Origin: Pararobbsia alpina | GTDB taxonomy: Bacteria > Pseudomonadota > Gammaproteobacteria > Burkholderiales > Burkholderiaceae | Reading direction: 5' to 3' | Length of the DNA stretch: 64,000 nt | Assembly: GCF_902859895.1 (NCBI RefSeq) | Contig: NZ_CADIKM010000002.1 | Span: 1-64,000 of the forward strand | Shown: one piece after another, positions 19,400 through 29,055 of the stretch | Numbering within the stretch: position 1 is the first letter of the stretch | Layout of the letters: each line of letters starts with the position of its first letter | Made by a program: the position numbers and the translations under genes | The notes under the pieces: model-generated | Told to the model about the DNA's origin: nothing | Seen by the model: the letters and a program-made list of their open reading frames with translations, nothing else | The model's database searches: none

Positions 19400-20886
19400 T
19401 TGGTCTGACCCGCCCATTTGAGCAGAGTCGGCGCGACACGCTCGAGACCGAGGTGCGCGAGCATGCGGACGCCGGGCGACGAATGCCACGACCAGACCGC
19501 GCTCGCCAGTGTCAGCGCCGCGCCCATCGAAAGTACTGTGGCAAGGCCGACGCGATCGGCAAACGATTCAGCAAGCACGACCGACACCAGAAGGAAGCCG
19601 AGATGCACCACCGTCTCGAACAGCATGGTCTGCGCGCGAATCTTTGCCATCCGCGACAGCACGAGGTATTCGATCGCCGAGCGCAGGGTGACCACGACGG
19701 CAGCGCCGAAAATTCCGAAAAAATGAATACCCAGCCAGAGGGCGCCAGCGACGAGCGGCAGGGTCGCGAGTGAAACGCGCGTCGACGAGGCCGGATGGCC
19801 CTGTGCCTGGATCAGGATCCGTGCAAGCGCGGCCTGTCCGACAAACCAGACTCCGACGATCAGGATGCGACCGAGCGGCAGCGAAGCCGTGGCAAGCGCC
19901 GAGCCGACCCACATGTGCAGGAACGGCCCGAGCAGAAACATGACCGCAACGCAAAGCGGCGTGAGCACGCCGTTCATGAATGAGAGGCTTTCGCGCGCAA
20001 CCTTGTCCGCGCCTTCCCGCTCGAGCGCGGAGAAACGCGGAAACAGTGTCCGGTGCAGCGCGACCTGGAGCAGTTGGAGTTTGCTCACGAGGTTCTGCGG
20101 CACCGTGTAGTAGGTAACAAAACGCGCGCCAAGCATGGCGCCGACCATCGCGCGGTCGAGCGAGTCGGCAATGCCGTTCGCGGCGCCGCCGACTATCACC
20201 CAGCTGCCGTAGCCGAGCAGGCTTTTGACGAGGGTCCATTCAGGCCGAAGCACGCGGCGCAGATCCAGGATGCGGATCACGGCGATGCCGAGCATCGTCC
20301 CGGCGATCAGGCGTGCGATCACCGCGGTGCCGACCACCGTCGGCAAGTCAGCGCCGAACAGCAAGGCCGCACCGATCGGCAACAGCTGGAACATGAACGT
20401 ACCGATGGTCTGGTTCGTATTGAATACGCCAAAGCGTTCGGCACCGTTGATCGCGCCCGCGCAGACCCACGAGACGTTGGCAATCGGCACGGCCAGCGCG
20501 AGCCAGGGTACCGTGCGCATGACTTCGAGCTTGAGCGGGGTGTCCGCATGGCCGAGATGCGCATACAGCGCTCCTGCGGCGAGTACGAAAGCGCCGCCCA
20601 CCACCCCGGTCAGCAGGTTCAGCCAGAAGGCGCTCCAGAACAGACGGCCGCGCAGCGCGGTGTCGCCGCTCGCGCAGGCTTTCGAAATCTGGTTCTCGGT
20701 GGCGACGCTCATGCCGAAGTCGACCACGCTGAAATAGCCGATGACGGTCCAGACAAGCGCGACAACGCCGTACCGCTCGACACCCAGTAAATGGATATAG
20801 GTCGGTACGGTCGCGAGCGAAATAAACGTCGGCAGGATGAGTCCCGCAAAATTGATCGCGACGTTCTTGAGTATCGCCTTTTCCAT
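19396..20886 (-). CDS. wzx: Oligosaccharide flippase (Wzx-type, MATE/MOP family)
   Basis: 496 residues with about 12-14 membrane segments throughout, starting with NVAINFAGLILPTFISLATVPTYI and YGVVALVWTVIGYFSVVDFG. The family usually moves undecaprenyl-diphosphate-linked repeat units to the periplasm. DFGMSVATENQISKA is a typical early polar motif of this family. The stop overlaps the next GT gene by GTGA; the propeller gene upstream ends 30 nt before. It belongs with Wzy, Wza and Wzc of the same locus, although it lies about 6 kb away from them. Confidence 0.9.
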   Translation of the reverse strand: MEKAILKNVAINFAGLILPTFISLATVPTYIHLLGVERYGVVALVWTVIGYFSVVDFGMSVATENQISKACASGDTALRGRLFWSAFWLNLLTGVVGGAFVLAAGALYAHLGHADTPLKLEVMRTVPWLALAVPIANVSWVCAGAINGAERFGVFNTNQTIGTFMFQLLPIGAALLFGADLPTVVGTAVIARLIAGTMLGIAVIRILDLRRVLRPEWTLVKSLLGYGSWVIVGGAANGIADSLDRAMVGAMLGARFVTYYTVPQNLVSKLQLLQVALHRTLFPRFSALEREGADKVARESLSFMNGVLTPLCVAVMFLLGPFLHMWVGSALATASLPLGRILIVGVWFVGQAALARILIQAQGHPASSTRVSLATLPLVAGALWLGIHFFGIFGAAVVVTLRSAIEYLVLSRMAKIRAQTMLFETVVHLGFLLVSVVLAESFADRVGLATVLSMGAALTLASAVWSWHSSPGVRMLAHLGLERVAPTLLKWAGQTK

Positions 20887-20916
20887 GTAGTCGCGTGCCT
20901 AGTGTGCCTTGGGGGA

Positions 20917-23370
20917 CTAATGTGGAGGGCCGCCGGGAGTCCAGCGGTACAAGATGACTTTGCCCAGGGAGTCTTCCTCGACGAACACGAGGTACTCGCC
21001 ATTGGCTCGGCGATAGGCTGTCATTGCCATCGGCACGTCGATATAGCCGCTGTGGCCACCGACTTCGGGTCCGGGGCGCATCGCGCCGACCGGACCACCA
21101 TGGTTTGCATCGTAGACCCTAACCTGGGCAGTCGCCCGTTCGACAACGAACAGATAGTCACCTTCTTGTGCGATTCCCTCGACCGGCTCCGCTTTTGTCC
21201 CCCAGCTGTCGACCCGGATCTGGAAACGCAGAGTCCGTTTCGTGCTCCACTGGTCGTAGCGCGCGATCACCTTGCCCGATTCGTTCCAGTCGAGCTTGTT
21301 CCAGGGATATTCGGCGGTCGAGCCGCTCAGGAACATCGTATCGGTCTCGGGCACGTAGACGATCCGCTGGATCCTGGTGAACGGCGCGGGCATCGGAAAT
21401 GTTTCGGCATGCGCATAGTCGTAGCGCGGATTGCCGATTCGATCGAGGCCCTGTACCCGGTAGCGACGCACACCGCGGTCGATAAAACCTTCCCAGACGT
21501 CGCCGTGCAGGTCGACATACCAGCAGGTCGCATCGTCGGCAGGCACACCGGTGCCCTGTACTTCGTTCCGGTTGACGCGGCCATTGCCGTTGGCATCGCG
21601 CCACATCCATTCGCCTCGGTCCGGTCGCTCGGGCGGCCAGGCGATCGTGCGGGCACCGATCAGCCCCGCCGGAATCGCTGTTTCGCCCTCGCGTGCGGGA
21701 TCGAAACGGTAGATCTTGAGCATGTCCGAGAACATGTCGGTAAAAAACACGAAGGGCTTGCCCTCGATGCGACGAACCATCGGCATGCCACGCTGGCTGC
21801 GGCTCGCGTGAAAGATCGCATCGTCCGGATAGCGGAAGCGGTTGACCGTAAAGCCGGCCGTACGCCATTCGCTACCCGGCGCCGATTTGCTCAGGTCAAG
21901 CGTGAAATGCCAGTTGCCCGTATAGACGGACAGCGTGTTGCCATCCTTCGACACGCTGCCGCGATCGACATCGGCGCCGTCGACGAACAACAGGCCATCG
22001 AGGCGGAACAGTCGACGTCCATCGGGTGCGTAGCCCTCGATTACCGCGCCATCACCGACGCCACCGTTGTCCTTGCCGATCGTCCGCGGACCGCGGCCGT
22101 TCATCGCGACGTAGATATTGCCGCGCGCATCCGCGGCGACGCCGGTCAGGCCGTTGAAGCGCAAGGGTCCGGGCGTACCGGGTGGGAACGATCGACCCCG
22201 CGTGCCTCGCAATGGGTCAATAGCGTTCGGTGTGCTCGCTGACTTCGGTTCGCTTGTTGACTTCGGTTCGCTCGTTGACTTCGATGCACTCGTTGACTTC
22301 GGTGTACTTGATGATTCCGATGCACGCGGCGCAAGGTCGGTACCGGCCGCTCCGGACGCAGCCGGCCCACGCGACGCGTCGCCGTAGATGCCCCCCTCCT
22401 CGCCGAGTGTGCCGTCTGCGTGCAAGCCGCTCGCCCCTCCACTACCCGGAGCGAAGATCAGTATCTGCTGGCGCGGTCCGTTGTCGGCCACGAGCAGGCG
22501 ATTCCGCGAATCGAATGCAAGCGACACGGCAACCGTATCCGCGGGCAGCGTCACCGTGTCGGGCAATAGCGCACCGGTCGCGGAGAAATGAGCGAGACGC
22601 GGCTTCGCGGACTGAAAGTCGACGATCGCCCACAAGCTGCCGTCGGGTGCAAGCGCCAGCGCCCCGGGCCCTTCGACCGCCCAGCTCGGGCCAGGCCGCA
22701 TGGTCATCGCGTCATAGCTGCGGATCTGATGGCCGAACTGATCGGCCACATAAAGTGTGCGCTCGTTGACCGCGAGTCCTCGAATCGAAGCATCGTCCTT
22801 CTCCCCGACATCCCCAACGAGCAGGAAGCTGCGTTGGGTCGGGGTCGTCAGATTGCCGCGTCCGCCAGCAAACGGCGCACCTGCTGCGATGTCGCTGCGG
22901 CGTCGGCGCGTCACGCCGAACCATTGACGCCCCTTGTCGGGATAGTCGCCGCGGCCGACCAGCCCTCCACCTTCATTGCCGATGCTCATGCCCGCATAGA
23001 CATATTTGTCGTTCACGGCGATCGCGTCGCCGCCGGAATTGCCCCAGCCATGCGTCGCCCAGCCGTAGATTGCACGGCCGTTACGCCAGGCGGCAAGCTC
23101 GCCGCCGCCCTCATCCCATGGCGTATTGCTCGGCAGCGTGCCATCGGGCGTGGCCGTAATTGCCTCGACAGCGATCGGCACCCACTGACGATTGCCGCCA
23201 CTATCTGCCGCACCCCCATAGGTATTGCCGATCCAGGTGGTCCGGTAGTTGAGCACGCTCGCACCATCAGCGGTCAATACCGAGAATGCGACGGCTGCGA
23301 CCAGCATCACGCGAAGGCGCGGCCAGACATGTCGGCATCGAGCGGGAGCGTCAAGCAGGGGAAACCTCAT
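20917..23370 (-). CDS. Secreted beta-propeller (NHL-like) protein of the EPS locus
   Basis: 817 residues. A signal peptide (VMLVAAVAFSVLTADGAS) sends it to the periplasm or outside. Repeated blades such as IRGLAVNERTLYVADQFG, GALALAPDGSLWAIVD, RNRLLVADNG, LTGVAADARGNIYVAMNG and GDYLFVVERATAQVRVYD fit NHL/6-blade propellers. A Ser/Lys/Thr/Pro linker of 18-bp repeats (22223-22318) splits the two halves. Propellers in such loci may bind or act on polysaccharide, for example as lyase or scaffold, but the catalytic residues cannot be assigned. It is divergent from the GT at 23722. DANGNGRVNRNEV may be a calcium-type loop. Confidence 0.7.
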   Translation of the reverse strand: MRFPLLDAPARCRHVWPRLRVMLVAAVAFSVLTADGASVLNYRTTWIGNTYGGAADSGGNRQWVPIAVEAITATPDGTLPSNTPWDEGGGELAAWRNGRAIYGWATHGWGNSGGDAIAVNDKYVYAGMSIGNEGGGLVGRGDYPDKGRQWFGVTRRRRSDIAAGAPFAGGRGNLTTPTQRSFLLVGDVGEKDDASIRGLAVNERTLYVADQFGHQIRSYDAMTMRPGPSWAVEGPGALALAPDGSLWAIVDFQSAKPRLAHFSATGALLPDTVTLPADTVAVSLAFDSRNRLLVADNGPRQQILIFAPGSGGASGLHADGTLGEEGGIYGDASRGPAASGAAGTDLAPRASESSSTPKSTSASKSTSEPKSTSEPKSASTPNAIDPLRGTRGRSFPPGTPGPLRFNGLTGVAADARGNIYVAMNGRGPRTIGKDNGGVGDGAVIEGYAPDGRRLFRLDGLLFVDGADVDRGSVSKDGNTLSVYTGNWHFTLDLSKSAPGSEWRTAGFTVNRFRYPDDAIFHASRSQRGMPMVRRIEGKPFVFFTDMFSDMLKIYRFDPAREGETAIPAGLIGARTIAWPPERPDRGEWMWRDANGNGRVNRNEVQGTGVPADDATCWYVDLHGDVWEGFIDRGVRRYRVQGLDRIGNPRYDYAHAETFPMPAPFTRIQRIVYVPETDTMFLSGSTAEYPWNKLDWNESGKVIARYDQWSTKRTLRFQIRVDSWGTKAEPVEGIAQEGDYLFVVERATAQVRVYDANHGGPVGAMRPGPEVGGHSGYIDVPMAMTAYRRANGEYLVFVEEDSLGKVILYRWTPGGPPH
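22223..22318. repeat. 18-bp tandem repeats in the propeller gene
   Basis: About five imperfect 18-nt units of the GACTTCGGTTCGCTTGTT type. They encode KSTSEP-like hexapeptides on the minus strand, a flexible linker, and unit gain or loss would keep the frame. Confidence 0.85.
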
Positions 23371-23721
23371 CAGAATGCATGCACGGGCGATTGAACATTA
23401 TCGAATGGCTGCCGGCCCACGTTCTGTGCGGCTGCGAACCGAGTCCGAGGGTGTGAACGACTAGCATCGGGTCTGGATCAGGATGGCGTGTTGCCACGGA
23501 CGTGTCACACAGAGCTTTGAGGCGACAGGTCTGCCATGGATGTGTAACCAAGCGTCTTACGACTTGTAATTTCCGGCTCGTGTTTGACAAGCCTTTGTCG
23601 AAGCCCCCCCCACCCGACACTCCGGCCTGCGGATGACTTCGACGCAACCGCTGCTTCGCCTGAGCCCTTCTCTGCAGGAACGCGCAGGTACCGCCCCCGC
23701 GGCGCCAAGGGAGTCGCCCCT
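23371..23721. other. Divergent intergenic region between propeller and GT genes
   Basis: About 350 nt between two divergent genes, so it must hold two promoters. A TTGACA-like hexamer occurs near 23583-23588 for the plus side, but a matching -10 was not fixed. No other gene is supported. Confidence 0.35.
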
Positions 23722-24927
23722 TTGAAAATTGCAATCGTTCATGACTGGCTGGTCACCTATGCGGGCGCGGAGCGCGTGCTCGAGCAGATCCTCACCTGCT
23801 ATCCCGATGCGGATCTGTTCAGTGTCGTGGACTTCCTTGGCGACCGGGGCTTCGTGCGCGGCAAGACGGCGAAGACGACGTTCATCCAGCGCCTGCCCTT
23901 CGCCAAGACACGCTATCGCGGCTACCTGCCGCTGATGCCGCTCGCGATCGAGCAGCTCGACCTGTCGTCGTACGATCTCATCATCTCGAGCTCGCATGCG
24001 GTCGCCAAGGGCGTGCTCACGGGACCCGACCAGCTGCATATCAGCTATGTGCATTCGCCGATCCGCTATGCGTGGGATCTTCAGCATCAGTATCTGCGCG
24101 AAGCGAATCTCCTGCACGGACCCAAGGCATGGATCGCGCGTGCAATCCTGCATTACATGCGCAACTGGGATGCACGCACCGGCAACGGTGTCGACCACTT
24201 TCTCTGCAATTCGCATTTCATCGCGCGCCGCATCAACAAGATCTATCGTCGCACCGCGACCGTGATTCCGCCGTCGGTCGACTTCGAAGGATTCACACTG
24301 TGCAACGACAAGGAATCGTTTTACCTGACGGCGTCGCGCATGGTTCCGTACAAGCGGATAGACCTGCTTGTGCAAGCCTTCGCGACGATGCCCGACAAGC
24401 GCCTGATCCTGATCGGGGACGGTCCGGAGATGCCACGCATCCGCGCCCTTGCAACGCCGAACGTGACCTTGCTCGGCTACCAGCCTTTCGAAGTCCTCCG
24501 TGATCATCTGCAGCGCGCACGCGCGTTCCTGTTCGCTGCGAAGGAGGACTTCGGCATCGCGCCGCTCGAGGCGCAAGCCTGCGGCACGCCGGTGATCGCC
24601 TATGGCATGGGCGGTGCACTCGAGACGGTCCGCAGCGGCGCGGTGCGGCCGACGGGTCTGTTCTTCGAAGAGCAGACCGTCGAGTCGATCGTCGATGCCG
24701 TGCAGCGCTTTGAAGCCGTGCAGCTTGGCGACACGCCTCGCTTCCTGCCGGCCGATTGCCGAGCACAGGCAGAGCGTTATTCGCCAAGCGCGTTTCGCGC
24801 CGCATTCAAGGCCTTTGTCGGCGAGAAGATCGCCAGCCGCCGGATGCAGATCGAACGCGAGGAATTCGGCATGCCCGAACCGGTGATGGCTGTCGAACAC
24901 AAAAGCACGGCCAACGTGCCGGGCTGA
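23722..24927 (+). CDS. Glycosyltransferase family 4, plus strand
   Basis: 401 residues from TTG 23722, with AAGGGAG 7 nt upstream; the protein then starts as LKIAIVHDWLVTYAGAERVL, the usual start of this subgroup (mannosyltransferase-like). It has SYVHSPIRYAWD, VIPPSVDFEGF, ASRMVPYKRIDLLVQAF, LLGYQPFEVLRDHL and the E-x7-E motif KEDFGIAPLEAQACG with YGMGGALETV. It is the only GT of the locus on the plus strand, and converges with the next GT (25020). The subgroup often transfers mannose in Wzy-dependent polymers; that sugar is a guess. Confidence 0.86.
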   Translation: MKIAIVHDWLVTYAGAERVLEQILTCYPDADLFSVVDFLGDRGFVRGKTAKTTFIQRLPFAKTRYRGYLPLMPLAIEQLDLSSYDLIISSSHAVAKGVLTGPDQLHISYVHSPIRYAWDLQHQYLREANLLHGPKAWIARAILHYMRNWDARTGNGVDHFLCNSHFIARRINKIYRRTATVIPPSVDFEGFTLCNDKESFYLTASRMVPYKRIDLLVQAFATMPDKRLILIGDGPEMPRIRALATPNVTLLGYQPFEVLRDHLQRARAFLFAAKEDFGIAPLEAQACGTPVIAYGMGGALETVRSGAVRPTGLFFEEQTVESIVDAVQRFEAVQLGDTPRFLPADCRAQAERYSPSAFRAAFKAFVGEKIASRRMQIEREEFGMPEPVMAVEHKSTANVPG

Positions 24928-25019
24928 ATCCAAAAGATGCTTCGCTAGATACACTCATGCACCGCTCTTGCCGGGCATTGTGCTTTTTGCTACCTACTTT
25001 TCGAGCAGACACTGAGGCG

Positions 25020-26270
25020 CTAGCGCGTCCTTCTCGCAATATCCCGCCGTACGATCTCGGCCTCATCCGGCTTCGTCCGCGTACGCACGCCCGGCAAACG
25101 CTCGCCGAACACGCGCACCGCCTCGCGATACACCTTCGCGGTACTCGCTGCCTTGACGGATATATCGAATCCGCTGCGGGCATACGCGTGGCAAGCCTCC
25201 GCCGAAGGCAAGCGCAAATGCCCGCGCAATGCGTCGATGATGCCGGCCGCCAATGCGTTCGCACCGAAATTCGGCAACACGAGATCGGGTGACAGGCCGC
25301 AAACCGCTTCGGGCAGCCCGCCAACCGGCGTCACGAGCACGGGCGTACCGGTTGCGAGCGATTCGATGGTCGTCAGTCCGAACCCTTCGAGCGCAACGGT
25401 CGGTACGATCGAGAGATCCGCCGCGCGATAGACGAGCGGCAGCTTGTCATCCTCGATACGCCCAAGCAGCTTCACATGATCGCCTAAGCCAAGATCGTCG
25501 ATACGCTTGTGCAACGCGCCGGAAAGCGCGCCGCCGCCGACGATCACCAGCATTGCGTCGGGTACCGTATGCCGGACCTGACGAAAGCTGTCGATCAGAT
25601 CCTCGATCCCCATGCGCCGTGCAAGCCGCCGGACCGTCACGACGATCGGCCGGTCCGTCGGCAGATCGAATACCGCACGCGCCGCATCGCGCGTTGCCCT
25701 GATCTCGAAGCGGGAGACGTCGACACAGCCCGGAATCAAGCGAATCACTTCGTCCGGAATGCCGAAACGCGCCTGCAGCACATCGCGAAACGCACTCGAG
25801 AGCACGATGATCCGCGTCGAGCGCCGATACACGGCACCCTCGAGCACCGTCTTCGCGAGCGCGCTGAAGCTCGAACCCGCACTGCCCCGCTCGACCTCTG
25901 TCTCCGCCGACCACGGGCCTTGGAAATGCGAGACAAGCGGCCGCCCCTTGTACAGGTCGAGGCCCGGCGCTCCATAGAGCGCGAAATGCGAGACGACCAG
26001 ATCGGGATCCGTTTCCTTCAGCGAACGCCGGACTTCGCGACGCACGCTGCGCAGCCGGGTCAGCAGCGACGCTTCGGGCGGCGCGAACGCGCGCACGACA
26101 CCGTTCGAGGCCGCCTCGACCCGCGAACTGCCCGCGACAAGGCCATGCACATCGACCCCCACGGCCGGCAGCGCGTCGATCAGGTTCTGGTAGATCCGGT
26201 CGAGGCCGCCCGGCCGCTCCGCAAACCAGTGCAAGCCCAACTGCAATGTCGTGATACGTTGCTCTTTCAT
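25020..26270 (-). CDS. Glycosyltransferase family 4
   Basis: 416 residues. HWFAERPGGLDRIYQNLIDAL is the glycine-rich N-terminal loop; the C-terminal half has VTVRRLARRMGIEDLIDSF, LLGRIEDDKLPLVYRAADL, LEGFGLTTIESLATG (E-x7-E) and TPVGGLPEAV. The start ATG overlaps the stop of the upstream GT gene (ATGA at 26267-26270 on the plus strand), so both are coupled. It is the last gene of the Wza-Wzc-Wzy-GT-GT run. Confidence 0.86.
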   Translation of the reverse strand: MKEQRITTLQLGLHWFAERPGGLDRIYQNLIDALPAVGVDVHGLVAGSSRVEAASNGVVRAFAPPEASLLTRLRSVRREVRRSLKETDPDLVVSHFALYGAPGLDLYKGRPLVSHFQGPWSAETEVERGSAGSSFSALAKTVLEGAVYRRSTRIIVLSSAFRDVLQARFGIPDEVIRLIPGCVDVSRFEIRATRDAARAVFDLPTDRPIVVTVRRLARRMGIEDLIDSFRQVRHTVPDAMLVIVGGGALSGALHKRIDDLGLGDHVKLLGRIEDDKLPLVYRAADLSIVPTVALEGFGLTTIESLATGTPVLVTPVGGLPEAVCGLSPDLVLPNFGANALAAGIIDALRGHLRLPSAEACHAYARSGFDISVKAASTAKVYREAVRVFGERLPGVRTRTKPDEAEIVRRDIARRTR

Positions 26271-27460
26271 CAGATCGATCCCGTATTTCGTTGCGTCACC
26301 TTGGCATCGCCCGGCAACGTCCGATAGTCAGGTCTGGCGGCAAGGCGTCGATACAGCGCAAGGTATCGTTCGCCCATGGAATCCCAACCGAGGGTCAGCG
26401 CGATGCGTCGCGCGGCCTCACCCATTGCGCGGGTTCGCGCAGGTTCGGCCACGAGGTGTTCGATCGCGGCCGCCAGGCCCGCCGCATCATTCGGATCGTC
26501 GAGGACGACGCCGCACGACGGATCGATCACCTCGGCGCCGCCCGCCGATTTCGCTGTCACGACCGGCAAGCCGGAGGACAGCGCTTCGAGCAGGACGAGG
26601 CTCATCGCCTCGTAGCGAGACGGGAAGACAAACGCATCGACCGACCGCATCACGACAGGCATCGTCTTGATCATCCCGAGAAAATGCACGCGCGACACCA
26701 GCCCGCGTTCGGCAACCGTCGCCGCGTACGGGTTCTCACCCGAGATATCGGCCGCGACCGCGACATGAACGTTCGCGGGCAGGCGTTCGAGCGCATCGAG
26801 CACCGTATCGAGATTCTTGCGGCTCACGCGCAAGTCGCCGGCGAACAGCAGCATGAACACATCGACGGGCAACGCAAAACGCGCGCGTTCCGACTCGCCA
26901 GGCCGGAATTCGCCTGTGTCGACACCGTTGTGAATCACATGCATCGCCTCGGTGTCGATGCCATGCGCGGCGACTTCGCTTGCAACCTTGTGCGAGACGG
27001 GCACGACCACGCGCGTATGCCGGAATGCCCAGCGTTCGAGCTGCGCATTCAAGTGGTTGAACATGACCTGATAGGCCTGGCTCATCGAGCCGAACAGCTT
27101 GAATGGATAGAAGCCGCTGCGCAGGAAACCCTGGTGGACGAAATGAACCGTGTTCACATCGCCCCTCGCCCACGCGATAAAGCCGTTCAGATGAACGATG
27201 TCGAACTCGCGGCGATGGCGCGCGAGCCACCGGCCGGCGCGCACCGCGAAGCTCTGGTACTGGAGCAGACGCGTCGGCAGACGGCCGACCGGTATCTCGA
27301 TCCAGCGCACGCGCGGATTATCGAGCAGCGCGGGTTCGACGCGCGAGGCAACGAGTGTGATGTCGTAGCCCGCGGCGAGCGCGGCCTCGACGATCTCGAG
27401 ATTGACTCGCCCCTGGCCGTCATTGCGCGCAACGGCATGCGTGACAATCGCGATTATCAT
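26270..27460 (-). CDS. Glycosyltransferase family 4
   Basis: 396 residues. It starts MIIAIVTHAVARNDGQGRVN, a usual GT4 opening with a Gly-rich loop. FAGDLRVSRKNLDTVLDAL, VHFLGMIKTMPVVMRSVDAF and SRYEAMSLVLLEALSSGL are the C-terminal donor-binding motifs, the last with E-x7-E. Its start overlaps the stop of the polymerase gene by ATGA. It would add another sugar to the repeat unit; donor unknown. Confidence 0.86.
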   Translation of the reverse strand: MIIAIVTHAVARNDGQGRVNLEIVEAALAAGYDITLVASRVEPALLDNPRVRWIEIPVGRLPTRLLQYQSFAVRAGRWLARHRREFDIVHLNGFIAWARGDVNTVHFVHQGFLRSGFYPFKLFGSMSQAYQVMFNHLNAQLERWAFRHTRVVVPVSHKVASEVAAHGIDTEAMHVIHNGVDTGEFRPGESERARFALPVDVFMLLFAGDLRVSRKNLDTVLDALERLPANVHVAVAADISGENPYAATVAERGLVSRVHFLGMIKTMPVVMRSVDAFVFPSRYEAMSLVLLEALSSGLPVVTAKSAGGAEVIDPSCGVVLDDPNDAAGLAAAIEHLVAEPARTRAMGEAARRIALTLGWDSMGERYLALYRRLAARPDYRTLPGDAKVTQRNTGSI

Positions 27461-29055
27461 TTGGACTCCACTGGAGCCGCCAGGCCTTGCCGGATCGCGC
27501 GTCGGCCGATCACGGGCAGGATCACGCTGATATAAAAGAACATGCCCGTCAGGCCCGTCAGCATATTCGCGGAGATCAGCATGGCGAGCAGCCCGATGCC
27601 GATGCCGACACCGGAAGAGGCCATGCGGTCCTTGCGGATCCGGCAGGCGCAGACGAACGCACGCGCGAGGAGCCAGAGTACACCGCCGCTGAACAGCAGC
27701 GAGCCCGGCCAGCCGAGCACGAACGGAATTTCCATGAGGCCGCTATCGAACACGCTCATTTGACTGCCCCGCGGACCCGAATCGAGTTTGGTCGCCGCAC
27801 CGGTCGAGCCAAGCCCCTGACCCGCGATATCGGTCAACGCCGTATCGAGGAAGTTCGCATAGAACGCGCTGCGATCGGCGAAGCTGCTGTCGTTTCCCAA
27901 GTCTCCGATCGACTGAACGCGCTTGAGCACCGGTTCGGCGATCTTGTCGATCGACATCAGCGGCAAGGTCAGCACGGCGAGTGCCAGCGCGCTACCGATC
28001 AGGCGCACGCGCATGCGCAGCTTCAGGCCGAGGAGTGGGAACATCAGGCCGATCACCAGACCGCCCCAGGCAGTCCGTACCGACGTCAGCAACAGACTGG
28101 TCAGCACCGCACAGGCAGCGATCGCGCGAAGCTTGCCGCTGTCGGCCATCAGGAACAGCAGGCAGACCATCGCCGTGACTGCATAAGGTCCGCTCGAATT
28201 CATCGTGCTTGCCACGCGGATGCCGAATGGCACCGGGTCGCCCTCGGACTTCATCTGCGAACTGATGAGCCAGAACACATCCCATGGAGGCATCACCACG
28301 AACTCGATGACGCCGTAGGTGCCCATCACCAGCGCACCGAATTTGAAAGTCCTCATCAATACGCGCCGGAACTCGCCATAGCGCCACCAGTGAATCAGCA
28401 GGTGGAAGCCGATGAGCGGCGGTAGCAACCACTGCGTCATCGCGTACGTGGCAGGCAGTGGGCCGGCTCGCACCACGCCAACCGCGTAACCGTAAAGCAC
28501 ACCCAGGATCGCCAGCATCAGGGGCATCGCGCGGCGCTGGGCGAGCACGCGATGGTAGCGAAGCACGCCGAGGCAGCTCAGCGCCGCGACCATCAGCGGC
28601 GCCACGATGATCGGGCTGGACTGGGTGAACGTGCCGTTGAAGTAGTCGGCCAGACGGCGCACCTCCGGCGACAGGAACATGAGCCAGCAGACGAAGGCGA
28701 GCCAGTGCACGGGATGAGTCCGGTAGAGCAGGACGCCGACGAGCAGCGAGGCGATTGGATAGAACAGCTGGAGCAGGCGGCCCTGGTGTGCGGCGATCAG
28801 CAACAGCGTCACGCCGAACAGGAGTGCAGCGGGGAAAGCCGGACTGGCGACCACTACGCGCCAGCCGCGCAGCCGCCGGGGTTCCTCGACGTGCTGCGGC
28901 GCCCACGCCCGCTGCGCGAGCAGCGCACCCGGAAAGCGGCGGCCCCATGCGTCGTGTGGTGTCACATGAGTGGACTGCGCCTCGATCTCGTGCTGGACCG
29001 AAAGCGTGCCAGAGCCGGCATAACGCGCGCGAGCCGGGTCATGCACCCGCATCAT
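27457..29055 (-). CDS. wzy: Wzy-type polysaccharide polymerase / O-antigen-ligase family membrane protein
   Basis: 532 residues with about a dozen membrane segments (for example AALLFGVTLLLIAAH, HWLAFVCWLMFLSP, AMVCLLFLMAD, WGGLVIGLMFPLLG). A large polar loop follows DKIAEPVLKRVQSIGDLG, with the ligase/polymerase-type text FADRSAFYANFLDTAL and GQGLGSTG. The long cytosolic N-terminus (about 70 residues) is unusual. ATGA overlaps couple it to wzc upstream and the GT downstream. In this locus it is the best candidate for joining repeat units in the periplasm; ligase activity is the alternative. Confidence 0.82.
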   Translation of the reverse strand: MMRVHDPARARYAGSGTLSVQHEIEAQSTHVTPHDAWGRRFPGALLAQRAWAPQHVEEPRRLRGWRVVVASPAFPAALLFGVTLLLIAAHQGRLLQLFYPIASLLVGVLLYRTHPVHWLAFVCWLMFLSPEVRRLADYFNGTFTQSSPIIVAPLMVAALSCLGVLRYHRVLAQRRAMPLMLAILGVLYGYAVGVVRAGPLPATYAMTQWLLPPLIGFHLLIHWWRYGEFRRVLMRTFKFGALVMGTYGVIEFVVMPPWDVFWLISSQMKSEGDPVPFGIRVASTMNSSGPYAVTAMVCLLFLMADSGKLRAIAACAVLTSLLLTSVRTAWGGLVIGLMFPLLGLKLRMRVRLIGSALALAVLTLPLMSIDKIAEPVLKRVQSIGDLGNDSSFADRSAFYANFLDTALTDIAGQGLGSTGAATKLDSGPRGSQMSVFDSGLMEIPFVLGWPGSLLFSGGVLWLLARAFVCACRIRKDRMASSGVGIGIGLLAMLISANMLTGLTGMFFYISVILPVIGRRAIRQGLAAPVESK

